Source of the DNA: Siccirubricoccus soli
GTDB lineage: Bacteria; Pseudomonadota; Alphaproteobacteria; Acetobacterales; Acetobacteraceae
DNA length: 64,000 bases
NCBI RefSeq assembly: GCF_024178315.1
Contig: NZ_JAMZIK010000070.1
Coordinates: forward strand, 1-64,000
Reading direction: 5' to 3'
Shown here: in pieces, positions 17,058-25,618 of the stretch
Layout: every line of letters begins with the position of its first letter
Position numbering within the stretch: the first letter of the stretch is position 1
Made by a program: the position numbers and the translations under genes
The notes under the pieces: model-generated
Told to the model about the DNA's origin: nothing
The model's database searches: none
Seen by the model: the letters and a program-made list of their open reading frames with translations, nothing else

Positions 17058-18224
17058 TCAGGGTTGCCCGTATTGCTGAAGGAAGCCCTCCTTCACCGTG
17101 ATGCCGAGGCCGGGCCGGTCCGGGACGGCGACGTAGCCATCCTCGACGGGGAAGCGCTCCTCGATCAGGTCATGCAGCATCGGGTTGTGGCCGAGGCTGT
17201 ATTCCAGGATGAAGCCGGCGCTCTGGCTGGCCGCGAGGTGCAGCCCGGCGGCGAAGGCGGGCGCACCCGACCAGAGATGCGGCGCGAGGCGCAGGTTGAA
17301 GGCGCTGGCGATGGCGCCGATCCGCACGCCTTCGGTGATGCCGCCGGCGATGGCGAGGTCCGGCTGCAGCACATCGGCGGCGCGCAGCTCCGCCAGCTCG
17401 CGGAAATCGTGGCGGGTGAACTCGCTCTCGCCGCTGCTGATGGGCACGGCGCTGCTGCGGCGGACCTCCGCCTGGCCCTGCTTGTCATCCGCCGTGACGG
17501 GTTCCTCGAACCACATCAGGTCGCAATCCTCCACCATGCGGCAGAAGGTCTTGGCCTCGGAGACGGTCCAGGTGCCATGCGCATCGGCGGCGAGGCCGAT
17601 CTCCGGCCCCAGCGCGGCACGGGCGGCGCGGACCCTGGCGGCGGAGCGCGCCACCGGCCCGTCCATGCTGCCGACGCGCATCTTCACGGCGCGGAAGCCG
17701 CCCTGCTTCACATAGCCGAGGAGCTGCTCGCCGATCCGCTCCTCCGGCGCCCAGCCGCCCGAGGCATAGGCCGGCATGCGTTCGGCCCGGCGGCCGCCGA
17801 GCAGGCGCCAGACCGGGGCGTTCAGCGATTTGCCGAGAATGTCCCAGAGGGCGATGTCGATGCCGGCGATTGCCGAGATGGAGAGGCCGCGGCGGCCGAG
17901 GGCCGGGAAGACATGGCCGCGATCCAGCGCGAAGCCCTGGCGCGGCACGTTGTAGAGCACGTCCCAGAGCCGGGAGAGGTCGCGCGGATCCTCGCCCAGC
18001 AGCAGCGGTGCCAGGTCGCGGTTGATGATGGCCGCGAGGCCGCCGCAGGCGGCGGTGCTGGCGACGCCGGCCTTGGCCTCGCCCCAGCCGATGATGCCGA
18101 CATCGGTCTCGATGCGGATGATGACGCTGTCGAAGCTGGGCTGCTTGCCGTAATCGGAGAGATGCTGGCGCTCCGGTGGGATGGGGACGCTGACCCAGGT
18201 GCCATGGACGCTGGTGATCCTCAT
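17058..18224 (-). CDS. Mandelate racemase/muconate lactonizing enzyme family protein (first of two)
   Basis: The 388-aa enolase-superfamily enzyme has metal ligands Asp214 (ADAHGT), Glu240 (WFEEP) and Glu266 (SGESEF), and a His base at 316 (APHLW). The lysine motif reads Lys181-Met-Arg183 in place of the usual KxK, so the second base is changed. It probably dehydrates or epimerises a sugar acid or related carboxylate. The start at 18224 overlaps the dehydrogenase stop (ATGA) and gives the family N-terminus MRITSVHG. The context of a dehydrogenase, a second family member and a Bug receptor supports acid catabolism. Confidence 0.87.
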   Translation of the reverse strand: MRITSVHGTWVSVPIPPERQHLSDYGKQPSFDSVIIRIETDVGIIGWGEAKAGVASTAACGGLAAIINRDLAPLLLGEDPRDLSRLWDVLYNVPRQGFALDRGHVFPALGRRGLSISAIAGIDIALWDILGKSLNAPVWRLLGGRRAERMPAYASGGWAPEERIGEQLLGYVKQGGFRAVKMRVGSMDGPVARSAARVRAARAALGPEIGLAADAHGTWTVSEAKTFCRMVEDCDLMWFEEPVTADDKQGQAEVRRSSAVPISSGESEFTRHDFRELAELRAADVLQPDLAIAGGITEGVRIGAIASAFNLRLAPHLWSGAPAFAAGLHLAASQSAGFILEYSLGHNPMLHDLIEERFPVEDGYVAVPDRPGLGITVKEGFLQQYGQP

Positions 18225-19192
18225 GGCCGCCGCCTCCCCTCCCAGGCCTCGGGGTTGATGAGATTCAGCGGGCGTTCGCCGCGCAGCACGCGGACCACTT
18301 CCTCCGCCGCCACCTGGCTCATCTTCGCCGCGCTCTCGCGGGAGAGGCCGGCGACATGCGGCGAGAGGATGGCGTTGGGGCATTTCCGCAAGGGGTGCTG
18401 GGCGCCGAGCGGCTGCACCGCATAGACATCCAGCGCCGCGCCGCCGATGGCGCCCTCGCGCAGCGCGGCGACCAGCGCCTCCTCCTCCACCACGGCGCCG
18501 CGGGAGACGTTCATCAGCCAGGCGCTCGGCTTCATGCTGCGGATCAGCGCGGCGGAGGCGAGACCCCTGGTTTCCGGTGTCAGCGGGCAGGCGAGGGCGA
18601 TGTAGTCGCTGCCGGAGAACAGCTCCGGCAGGGCGGCGTATTCGACGAAGGGCGGCAGCGCCTCCCGCCGCCGCTGGAAGCCCAGCACCTGCATGCGGAA
18701 GCCGTGATGGGCGATCTCGGCCAGCCTGGTGCCGATGGCGCCGACGCCGACGATGCCGAGAGTACGGCCGCGCAGCTCCGTCGCGCTGCCGGCGATGGCG
18801 CGGCCGGGCTTCCAGCCTTCCTCCAGATGCACGCGGCTCATGGTCTCGACGCGCCGCGCCGCGGCCAGCATCTGGGCGACGACGAATTCCGCCACCGCAT
18901 CCGCATTGGCGCCGGGGACGTTGGTGACCAGCACGCCATTGGCCGTGCAGTTCTCCACCGGGATGAGATCGACGCCGACGCCATGCCGCGCCGCGACCAG
19001 CAGATTCGGGCAGGTGCTGGCAAGATCATCGGGAAGCTTCTGTCGCACGATCACGGCATGTGCGCCGCGGCAGAGGGCGCGGAGCTGGTCCGGGCTCTGT
19101 TCCCCGCCCGGGCCTTCGACGATGTCGAGCCCCGCCTGCCGCAGCACCGCCATGCCGCCGGGTTCGATAGGTTCGGTGAGAACGACCTGCAT
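18221..19192 (-). CDS. D-2-hydroxyacid dehydrogenase-like protein with Glu to Gln change
   Basis: The 323-aa protein has the phosphoglycerate-dehydrogenase fold, with the dinucleotide motif GIVGVGAIG (Gly149, Gly151, Gly154), catalytic Arg231 (VSRGAVV) and His279 (SPHVAG). The usual catalytic glutamate of DVxxxEP is Gln260 here (DVYAVQPL). The sequence after strand beta-2 (GFQRRRE) has no acidic residue, which points to NADP(H). It should reduce or oxidise a 2-keto/2-hydroxy acid. The ATG at 19192 is preferred to a TTG two codons upstream. It is coupled by ATGA overlap to the downstream enolase-superfamily gene. Confidence 0.86.
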   Translation of the reverse strand: MQVVLTEPIEPGGMAVLRQAGLDIVEGPGGEQSPDQLRALCRGAHAVIVRQKLPDDLASTCPNLLVAARHGVGVDLIPVENCTANGVLVTNVPGANADAVAEFVVAQMLAAARRVETMSRVHLEEGWKPGRAIAGSATELRGRTLGIVGVGAIGTRLAEIAHHGFRMQVLGFQRRREALPPFVEYAALPELFSGSDYIALACPLTPETRGLASAALIRSMKPSAWLMNVSRGAVVEEEALVAALREGAIGGAALDVYAVQPLGAQHPLRKCPNAILSPHVAGLSRESAAKMSQVAAEEVVRVLRGERPLNLINPEAWEGRRRP

Positions 19193-19220
19193 GAACAAGC
19201 AAGCTCCAAACTGGTGGGTT

Positions 19221-19277
19221 CAAAGGGCCTTTCGGCCCTTTGCGGGGAGAGTGTGAGAGGGGCAGAGCCCCTCTCAC
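19221..19277. repeat. Two-hairpin GC repeat (family B)
   Basis: CAAAGGGCC-TTTC-GGCCCTTTG (19221-19242) is followed by an 11-bp perfect stem GTGAGAGGGGC/GCCCCTCTCAC with an AGA loop (19253-19277). The same two-hairpin design recurs at 22167-22331, 32681-32740 and 33932-33987. It lies between two same-strand genes and just after the stop of the enzyme at 19284, so it may attenuate or terminate transcription within the operon. Confidence 0.65.
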
Positions 19278-19283
19278 GAAGGG

Positions 19284-20423
19284 TCAGGCCGTCTTGAACC
19301 GGGCCAGGACCTCGCGGTCGATCTCGATCCCCAGCCCCGGGCCTTGCGGCACCTGCACGATGCCCTGGTGCTGGGTGATCGGCACCGTGGCCAGAAGGTC
19401 GCGCAGCGGGTTTGGCGTCTGCTCGAATTCCAGCATGGGCGGCATGGGGCGGAAGGCTGGCGGCTGGTCCGGCAGCGCCGCGAGGAACTGCACCGTTGCC
19501 GCCAGGCCGATGGCGCTGCCCCAGGCATGCGGCACGCATTCCACCCCGAAGGCGGAGGCCAGGGTGGCGATCTTCTTCATCTCGGAGAGGCCGCCGGCGG
19601 CGCAGACATCCGGCTGAACGATATCCATGGCCTTCTGCGCGATGATGTCGCGGAAGCCCCAGCGGGTGAAGTCGTTCTCGCCGCCCGCCACCGCCATGTC
19701 GAGCGTCCGTGTCACCTCGGCATAGCCCGCATGGTCCTCGGGCGAGATGGGCTCCTCGAACCACAGCAGGTCCAGCTTCTCCAGCATCCGCCCCAGGCGG
19801 ATGGCCTGCGGCACGCTGAAGCAGTGGTTGGCATCCACCGCCAGCGCCACATCGGGCCCGATCGCCTCCCGCACTGCCGCCACGCGGCGGTAGTCGAGCT
19901 TCGGGTCGCCCAGGCCGATCTTCATTTTGATGGCACGAAAGCCCTGGTCCTTGTACTCCAGCGCTTCCTCCACCGCCTCCTCCACCAGCCGGTCCATGTC
20001 GATGAAGTAGAGGCCGGTGGCATAGGCCTGGACGGAGCTGCGATAGGCGCCGCCGAGCAGCTTGTGGATCGGCTTCCCCGCCGCGCGCCCCATGATGTCC
20101 CAGAGCGCGATGTCGATGCCGGAGAGGGCGGTGATGGCAAAGCCCTGGGCGCCGTAATCCTTGACGCGGTTGTAGAGATCCTCCCACACCACCTCCACGT
20201 CGAAGGGGTCGCGGCCGATCACGCGGGGAGCGTATTGCGTCTCGATCAGCGTCTTGTTCACCGCCGCGGGGCCGTAGCACTCGCCCCAGCCGGTGATGCC
20301 CTCATCGGTGGTCATCTCGACGATGCAGGAGGAGCGGGTGGCATAGACCCAGCCGCGGGCCGAGACGAAGGGCTTATCCACCTTCGCCTGCAGGACGTGG
20401 CAGGTGACCCCGGTGACCTTCAT
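19284..20423 (-). CDS. Mandelate racemase/muconate lactonizing enzyme family protein (second of two)
   Basis: The 379-aa enzyme has the complete mandelate racemase-type active site: Lys166-Met-Lys168, metal ligands Asp197 (VDANHC), Glu223 (WFEEP) and Glu249 (AGGEND), and His299 (VPHAWG). It probably acts as a sugar-acid dehydratase or an epimerase. It is first in a minus-strand run with the dehydrogenase, the KxR paralogue and a Bug receptor. It diverges from the 70-aa/amidase pair across about 110 bases that must hold both promoters. The specific substrate cannot be read from the sequence. Confidence 0.9.
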   Translation of the reverse strand: MKVTGVTCHVLQAKVDKPFVSARGWVYATRSSCIVEMTTDEGITGWGECYGPAAVNKTLIETQYAPRVIGRDPFDVEVVWEDLYNRVKDYGAQGFAITALSGIDIALWDIMGRAAGKPIHKLLGGAYRSSVQAYATGLYFIDMDRLVEEAVEEALEYKDQGFRAIKMKIGLGDPKLDYRRVAAVREAIGPDVALAVDANHCFSVPQAIRLGRMLEKLDLLWFEEPISPEDHAGYAEVTRTLDMAVAGGENDFTRWGFRDIIAQKAMDIVQPDVCAAGGLSEMKKIATLASAFGVECVPHAWGSAIGLAATVQFLAALPDQPPAFRPMPPMLEFEQTPNPLRDLLATVPITQHQGIVQVPQGPGLGIEIDREVLARFKTA

Positions 20424-20532
20424 GGGCCGATTTCCCCCTTCGTTGCGGGACAGGCTGCCACGCGGGCACGCCGCTTGCTACCCCCGGCGTAGGGGCGCCA
20501 GGATCGGGCGCCATTGCCGAAAGGGGGAGCAG

Positions 20533-20745
20533 ATGCCGGTCGAACCGGAGTTTGTCGTGCCGATGATGGAGGCGATCCGCCGCTGGAGCGGCGTTTCGGT
20601 GCCGAACGCCGCGGCCCGGCACGGGTTGGCGGATTTCGCCGGGCTGATGGAGGAGCTGGCGGCGCTGCGCGGCACCATGGTGTTCGAGGATGAGCCAAGC
20701 AGCTTCGAGGCGGCGCTGCGCGAATGCAGGGAGCCCGGCCAATGA
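20533..20745 (+). CDS. Small protein coupled to an amidase, possible GatC/AtzG-like subunit
   Basis: This 70-aa protein (ATG at 20533 after GGGGGAGC) has two probable helices (FVVPMMEAIRRWSGV and FAGLMEELAALRG) and an acidic tail FEDEPSSFEAAL. Its stop overlaps the amidase start (ATGA at 20742-20745). Size, acidity and coupling match the small non-catalytic partners of AtzE- and GatA-type amidases. The sequence itself is not clearly AtzG, so this is an inference from position. Confidence 0.65.
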   Translation: MPVEPEFVVPMMEAIRRWSGVSVPNAAARHGLADFAGLMEELAALRGTMVFEDEPSSFEAALRECREPGQ

Positions 20746-22166
20746 ACGCCCCAGTCAGTTCCGACCTCGCCGAACTGTCCATGACCGAGGCGGCGGATGC
20801 CTTCGCCGCCGGCGACATCAAGGCCGAGGCGATGGTCCGCGCCTGCCTCGCGCGCATCGATGCGCATGACGCCAAGGTCAACAGCGTCATCCGCCTGGAC
20901 CGGGAGGCAGCGCTGGCAGCCGCCGCGGCGCAGGACAAGGCGCGCGCTGGCGGCACCGCCCTCGGCCCGCTGGCCGGCGCGCCGATGATGCACAAGGACA
21001 TGTACTACCGCGCCGGCAAGGTCAGCACCTGCGGCTCCAGGATCCGGAAGGATTTCGTGCCGCAGGTGACGGCGACGGTGCTGGAGCGGCTGGACGCGGC
21101 GGGCGCCATCGACATGGGCACGCTGAACATGGCGGAGTTCGCCCAGAACCCCACCGGCCACAACGCGCATTTCGGCCATTGCCACAACCCGTGGGACCTT
21201 GCCTACTGCACGGGCGGCTCCTCCTCGGGCTCCGGCGCCGGCGTCGCCGCGCGATTCTTCACCGCGGCGCTGGGCAGCGATACCGGCGGCTCCATCCGCC
21301 TGCCGGCCACCATCTGCGGCGTGACGGGGCTGAAGGCGACGCAGACGCGGGTCTCGCGGCACGGCGTCATGCCGCTCTCCTTCTCCTGCGACAATGTCGG
21401 GCCGCTGGTGCGCACGGCGCGCGACGCGGCGCGCTTCCTGAAGGTGACGGCGGGCCAGGACCCGAAGGACCCGACCAGCGCGCCGGAAGACGTGCCGGAT
21501 TACGAGGCGGCGCTGACTGGGGACATCAAGGGGCTGAGGATCGCGGTCTGCGAGAGCTACTTCTTCGATGGCGCCGATGCCCCGGTGGTCGCGGCCTTCG
21601 AGGACGCATTGAAGGTGCTGGCCGATCGCGGCGCCAGCATCACGCGGGTGAAGGCGCCGAGCATGCAGGCGGTCGCCGCCTATGTCTCGCTGGTCAGCCG
21701 CACGGAAAGCCCGGCCATCCATGCCAATTGGATGCGGGAATACCCGGGCGACTACGCCATCCATCTCAGCAGCCGGATCTATGGCGGCTTCGCCATTCCG
21801 GGGCATCTCTACATCGAGGCGCTGTCGCGGCGCGGACCGCTGCTGAAGCAGTTCGTGGCGGAGGCGCTGACCGGCTTCGATATCGTCGCGACGCCGACGC
21901 TGCGGACCCGGGTGCCGACGCTGGCGGAGACGGATATCGACGCCGATCCGGCGAATTGGTCACGCTTCATGGCGGTCTCGGCCAATACGCGGCCCTTCAA
22001 CTACCTCGGCCTGCCGACCCTGAGCGTGCCCTGCGGCTTCGACGACCGGGGCCTGCCGGTGGGGTTGCAACTGGCGGCGCGGCCCTTCGCGGAGGCCACC
22101 GTGCTGCGGGCGGGGGATGCGTTCCAGCGGGTGACGGACTGGCACAGGAAGTCGCCGGTGCTGTGA
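20742..22166 (+). CDS. Amidase-signature hydrolase (third in window)
   Basis: The 474-aa amidase carries Lys85 (MMHKDM), Ser160 (TGGSSSGSG) and Ser184 (GSDTGGSIRLP), the full amidase-signature triad. The start at 20742 (MNAPVSSD) overlaps the stop of the 70-aa gene, indicating translational coupling and possibly a stoichiometric complex. There is no signal peptide, so it is cytoplasmic. Its substrate is unknown; the divergent hydroxy-acid operon gives no direct hint. A family-B repeat region follows, between it and convergent truA. Confidence 0.88.
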   Translation: MNAPVSSDLAELSMTEAADAFAAGDIKAEAMVRACLARIDAHDAKVNSVIRLDREAALAAAAAQDKARAGGTALGPLAGAPMMHKDMYYRAGKVSTCGSRIRKDFVPQVTATVLERLDAAGAIDMGTLNMAEFAQNPTGHNAHFGHCHNPWDLAYCTGGSSSGSGAGVAARFFTAALGSDTGGSIRLPATICGVTGLKATQTRVSRHGVMPLSFSCDNVGPLVRTARDAARFLKVTAGQDPKDPTSAPEDVPDYEAALTGDIKGLRIAVCESYFFDGADAPVVAAFEDALKVLADRGASITRVKAPSMQAVAAYVSLVSRTESPAIHANWMREYPGDYAIHLSSRIYGGFAIPGHLYIEALSRRGPLLKQFVAEALTGFDIVATPTLRTRVPTLAETDIDADPANWSRFMAVSANTRPFNYLGLPTLSVPCGFDDRGLPVGLQLAARPFAEATVLRAGDAFQRVTDWHRKSPVL

Positions 22167-22331
22167 CTGGCCGAGGGAGGCTCGGCCTCCCTCGGGCTCC
22201 CTCCGCCAAAGGCCGAACGGCCTTTGGAAACCGGGAGTTTGGGCCTCGCGGATTCAACCTGCCGACTCAAGGGTTCCAAGGGCCTTTCGGCCCTGGGCGG
22301 GTGGGGGTTCGGGGGAGGGCAGCGCCCTCCC
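22167..22331. repeat. Paired, inverted family-B repeats between convergent genes
   Basis: The 165-base gap holds two head-to-head copies of the family-B hairpin. On the left are GAGGGAGGC-TCG-GCCTCCCTC and CCAAAGGCC/GGCCTTTGG. On the right are AAGGGCC-TTTC-GGCCCT and GGGAGGGC-AGC-GCCCTCCC, which ends next to the truA stop. Each arm could stop transcription of one of the convergent genes. Confidence 0.65.
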
Positions 22332-23096
22332 TCAATCACACCACGCCAATTCCGGCTCATATCTCACGAACGCAAACACCAGCGCCTCCGCCGGCGCCGT
22401 CTGCCCTGCCTTGGTCCGGTCCCGCCCGTCCAGCACCTGCCGCGGCCAGGCTTCGCCCCGCCGGCCCATCCCCACCTCGAACAGCGTGCCTGCCAGGTTG
22501 CGGATCTGGTGGTGCAGGAAGCTGCGCGCCTCGGCGGTGATCACCACCTCGTTCCCGTGGCGCGCCACGTCCAGCCGGTCCAGGGTGCGGATGGCGGACT
22601 TCGCCTGGCAGGCGGCCGCGCGGAAGGCGGAGAAATCATGCTTGCCCAGCAGCCTCTGCGCCGCCGCATGCATCGCCGCCACGTCGAGAGGGTGCTGAAC
22701 GTGCCAGACGCGGCCTTCCTCCAGCGCCGGCCGGGCGCGGCGGTTGAGGATGCGGTAGCGATAGCCGCGCCGCACCGCGGAGAAGCGGGCATTCCACCCC
22801 TCCGGCGCCAGCGCCGCCCGCAGCACGGAAACGGGATGCGGCCGGCTGTGGAAATTCAGCGCCTCCCGCAGCCGGTCGGGCGGGATCTCGCGCGCGATCT
22901 CGATCTGCGCCACCTGGCCCTCGGCATGCACCCCGGCATCGGTGCGGCCGGCGGCCACCGCCAGGGGCGGCACGCCGCCATTCAGCTTCGCCGCCGCCTC
23001 CTCCAGCACCTGCTGGACGGAGAGGCCGTTCTCCTGCCGCTGCCAGCCGACGAAAGGCCCGCCGTCATACTCCAGCGTCAGCGCGTAGAGCGGCAT
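22332..23096 (-). CDS. truA: tRNA pseudouridine(38-40) synthase
   Basis: The 254-aa protein matches TruA over its length. The catalytic aspartate is in GRTDAGVHAEGQVA, the start is [19 protein letters not shown], and the later FLHHQIRNLAGTLFEVG segment is conserved. TruA makes pseudouridine at tRNA positions 38-40. Its start codon overlaps the fmt stop (TGATG at 23096), the usual def-fmt-truA order. The gene is intact and assignment is secure. Confidence 0.96.
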   Translation of the reverse strand: MPLYALTLEYDGGPFVGWQRQENGLSVQQVLEEAAAKLNGGVPPLAVAAGRTDAGVHAEGQVAQIEIAREIPPDRLREALNFHSRPHPVSVLRAALAPEGWNARFSAVRRGYRYRILNRRARPALEEGRVWHVQHPLDVAAMHAAAQRLLGKHDFSAFRAAACQAKSAIRTLDRLDVARHGNEVVITAEARSFLHHQIRNLAGTLFEVGMGRRGEAWPRQVLDGRDRTKAGQTAPAEALVFAFVRYEPELAWCD

Positions 23097-24001
23097 CAGC
23101 CCAGCACGCTGCCCGGCGGCAGCGGGAAGCCGCGCAGGAAGTCCCCCACCGCCAGCGGCCCGCGCCCCGGCCGCTGCAGCCGCTTCAGCCGCAGCGCGCC
23201 CGTGCCGCAGGCCACCAGCCCGGCCGCATCCAGCATGGTGCCGGGCGGGCCGGCGCCCTCGGCGGGCTCGGCCTCCAGCAGGCGGATGGCCTCGCCCTGG
23301 TGCTGGAAGAAGGTGCCGGGCCAGGGATTCAGCGCCCGCACCCGGGCATCCAGCGCCGGGGCGGGCAGGGACCAGTCCAGCTTCCCATCCGCCTTGCTCA
23401 GCTTCGGCGCATAGGTCACGCCGTCCTCAGGCTGCGGCACCTGGGGCGGCTGCTCCGCCAGGGCCCGCAGGATCAGGCGCGCGCCGATTTCGGCCAGCGC
23501 GTCATGCAGCGCCGGCGTCGTCATCCGCGGGCCGAGCGGCACCGCCTCCCGCAGCAGCATCGGGCCGGTATCCAGCCCTTCCTCCATGCGCATGATGGTG
23601 ACGCCGCTCTCGGCATCCCCCGCCAGGATCGCCGCCTGGATCGGCGCCGCCCCGCGCCAGCGCGGCAGCAGCGAGGCGTGGATGTTCAGGCAGCCGATCC
23701 TCGGCGCCTCCAGCATTGCCGGCGGCAGGATGAGGCCATAGGCGGCGACCACCGCCACCTCCAGCCCCAGCGCCGCGAAGGCGGCGTGCTCCGCCGCATC
23801 CCGCTTCAGCCGGGCCGGCGTCCTGACCTCCAGCCCCAGCGCCAGCGCGGCGCGATGGACCGGGCAGGGCTGCTCCTTCTGCCCCCGTCCCGCCGGGCGG
23901 GGGGGTTGGCAATAGACGGCGGCGATCTCATGCCCCGCCGCATGCAGGGCGCGCAGCGCCGGCACGGCGAAATCCGGGCTGCCCATGAAGGCGAGCCTCA
24001 C
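23096..24001 (-). CDS. fmt: Methionyl-tRNA formyltransferase
   Basis: The 301-aa protein starts [20 protein letters not shown] and carries the catalytic segment with [17 protein letters not shown] near residue 110. These are standard for Fmt, which formylates initiator Met-tRNA from 10-formyl-THF. The C-terminal OB-like domain is present ([17 protein letters not shown]). It lies 76 bases downstream of def and overlaps truA. All catalytic motifs appear intact. Confidence 0.96.
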   Translation of the reverse strand: MRLAFMGSPDFAVPALRALHAAGHEIAAVYCQPPRPAGRGQKEQPCPVHRAALALGLEVRTPARLKRDAAEHAAFAALGLEVAVVAAYGLILPPAMLEAPRIGCLNIHASLLPRWRGAAPIQAAILAGDAESGVTIMRMEEGLDTGPMLLREAVPLGPRMTTPALHDALAEIGARLILRALAEQPPQVPQPEDGVTYAPKLSKADGKLDWSLPAPALDARVRALNPWPGTFFQHQGEAIRLLEAEPAEGAGPPGTMLDAAGLVACGTGALRLKRLQRPGRGPLAVGDFLRGFPLPPGSVLG

Positions 24002-24077
24002 GGCGCGCGCCCCTTGCAGACGGAGCGCCTGCCGCGCCGCCGCCGGGACCCAGGGGAGGGAGGGGCGCCGCGCGCCA

Positions 24078-24614
24078 TCACTCCCGCGCCTTGGCCTTGA
24101 GGTCCTTGGCCAGCTTGCGCAGCAGCATGTTCCGCTTCAGCGGGCTGATATGGTCCACGAACAGCACGCCGTTCAGATGGTCGATCTCGTGCTGCAGGCA
24201 GGTGGCCAGCAGCCCGTCCGCCTCGATCTCCCGCCGCGTCCCGTCCAGCTCCTGCCAGCGCACCTTCACCCGGGCCGGGCGCGTCACCTCGGCATACTGG
24301 CCGGGCAGGGAGAGGCAGCCTTCCTCCCGCGCCGCCAGCTCCTCGGAAGCGGCGACGACCTCCGGATTCACCAGCACCATCGGCGCCGGCTTGTCCTCCT
24401 TCTGCAGGTCGATGACGACCAGCCGCAGCCCCGCCCCCACCTGCGGCGCGGCCAGGCCGATGCCGGGGGCCTTGTACATGGCGTCCAACATCCGCGGCGC
24501 CAGCGCCCGCACCTGGTCGGCATCGCCAGCGGCCACCGGGCGGGCCTTGGCGCGCAGCCGGGGGTCGGGAACCAGCAGGATGGGCAGGGTGTCGGTGGCG
24601 GCGGCGTCGGGCAT
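24078..24614 (-). CDS. def: Peptide deformylase
   Basis: The 178-aa protein has the three deformylase motifs in order: [18 protein letters not shown] and HEIDHLNG, giving a Cys and two His metal ligands with the catalytic Glu. It removes the N-formyl group from nascent proteins. The chosen start (24614, [18 protein letters not shown]) gives the normal family length. The frame upstream is the reverse complement of hsp20 and is not coding here. It is first in def-fmt-truA and divergent from hsp20. Confidence 0.95.
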   Translation of the reverse strand: MPDAAATDTLPILLVPDPRLRAKARPVAAGDADQVRALAPRMLDAMYKAPGIGLAAPQVGAGLRLVVIDLQKEDKPAPMVLVNPEVVAASEELAAREEGCLSLPGQYAEVTRPARVKVRWQELDGTRREIEADGLLATCLQHEIDHLNGVLFVDHISPLKRNMLLRKLAKDLKAKARE

Positions 24615-24682
24615 GGCGGGGACATAGACCCCGCGCTCCACCCCTTGCAACCGATGCCCAGGCCGACAACATTCCCAGCCGT

Positions 24683-24705
24683 GAGGGGGTGCTTCGGGTC
24701 CCCTC
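24683..24705 (+). promoter_or_regulatory. Hairpin in the hsp20 5' leader
   Basis: GAGGGG at 24683-24688 pairs with CCCCTC at 24700-24705 around an 11-base loop, 36 bases before the hsp20 start. The later AGGAGGCCTCTCC next to the start lets the ribosome site pair locally. This could be a simple RNA thermometer, but it is not a clear ROSE match. Confidence 0.3.
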
Positions 24706-24740
24706 GCAACGCTTCGCTCTGGATGAGGAGGCCTCTCCGC

Positions 24741-25229
24741 ATGTCGCGTCCATCGGTTTTCGGCTCGCCGCTCTTCCTCGGCTTCGATCATCTGGAACAG
24801 ATGCTCGACCGGGTGGCGAAGAGTGCCGATGGCTACCCGCCCTACAATATCGAGCAGATCGCCGAGAGCCGGCTGCGCATCACCCTGGCCGTGGCGGGCT
24901 TCGCCATGGAGGACCTGCAGATCACGCAGGAGGATAACCAGCTGGTGATCCGCGGGCGGCAGCGGGACGATTCGGAGGGTCGCGTGTTCCTGCATCGCGG
25001 CATCGCCGCTCGCCAGTTCCAGCGCGCCTTCGTGCTCGCGGAAGGGATCGAGGTGGAGGGCGCCTGGCTCGACAACGGGCTGCTGCATGTGGATCTGCGC
25101 CGGCCGCAGCCCGAGGTCAGGGTGCGGACCATCCAGATCAATGGCGGGGCCGGGCAGCCGGCCGCGCCGGCGACCAAGGTCAACGGGGTGGCGAAGCCCG
25201 TTGTCGAAGGGCGCGCCAACCGGGGCTGA
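24741..25229 (+). CDS. Hsp20-family small heat-shock protein
   Basis: The 162-aa protein has an alpha-crystallin domain from about residue 37. PYNIEQIAESRLRITLAVAG and the later LVIRGRQRDD and FVLAEGIEVEGAWLDNG are typical of alphaproteobacterial IbpA-like chaperones. It holds unfolded proteins during stress. The start at 24741 (MSRPSVFGSPLFLGFDHLE) follows AGGAGG; an ATG at 24723 is possible. DUF1150 follows immediately, as in many alphaproteobacteria. A leader hairpin may contribute to heat control. Confidence 0.92.
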   Translation: MSRPSVFGSPLFLGFDHLEQMLDRVAKSADGYPPYNIEQIAESRLRITLAVAGFAMEDLQITQEDNQLVIRGRQRDDSEGRVFLHRGIAARQFQRAFVLAEGIEVEGAWLDNGLLHVDLRRPQPEVRVRTIQINGGAGQPAAPATKVNGVAKPVVEGRANRG

Positions 25230-25284
25230 GCCCCGCGGGCGCCAAAGCGGGGGCCATCCTGGACCCGCGAACAGGAGAGAGAAG

Positions 25285-25539
25285 ATGAACCGCAACAACA
25301 GCACGGATGGCACCAGCGCCCCGGCGGGCGCGGCGGTCTCCCTCAAGCAGCTTTCCCTGGCCGATTGGGCGCGCTTCGGCACGGGTGAGATCGCCTATCT
25401 GCGCCCGGTCGTGGTCAATGGCGTGCACGCCGTGGCGATCCATGGCGCGGATGGCCAGCCGATCGGCGCGGCTCCGAATGCCGAGCTCGCCGTCGCGGCC
25501 ATCCTGCAGCATGAGATGGCGCCGGCGTTCCTGCATTAG
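25285..25539 (+). CDS. DUF1150 protein downstream of hsp20
   Basis: The 84-aa protein (start 25285, after ACAGGAGAGAGA) matches the DUF1150 pattern: LSLADWARFGTGEIAYLRPV followed by GQPIGAAPNAELAVAA. This small alphaproteobacterial family usually follows hsp20, as here (55-base gap). Its biochemical role is not known; a link to protein-quality control is inferred from the constant neighbour. A long GC hairpin ends the operon. Confidence 0.85.
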   Translation: MNRNNSTDGTSAPAGAAVSLKQLSLADWARFGTGEIAYLRPVVVNGVHAVAIHGADGQPIGAAPNAELAVAAILQHEMAPAFLH

Positions 25540-25549
25540 CGTTCCGCGA

Positions 25550-25579
25550 GGGCCCGGGCACCGCAGGGCGCCCGGGCCC
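25550..25579 (+). terminator. 10-bp GC hairpin after DUF1150
   Basis: GGGCCCGGGC (25550-25559) and GCCCGGGCCC (25570-25579) form a perfect 10-bp stem with a 10-base loop, starting 10 bases after the stop. No T-tract follows, so it is a probable but not classical terminator between convergent genes. Confidence 0.5.
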
Positions 25580-25618
25580 GAGGCGGCAGGTGGTGGAGGC
25601 ACGGCAACCACCCCGGGT

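Noticed and set aside
24078-25382. A 434-codon minus-strand frame appearing to fuse deformylase with an N-terminal domain
   Set aside because: The extra part is antisense to hsp20 and DUF1150 and has no family-like sequence. Deformylase alone from 24614 has the normal length.
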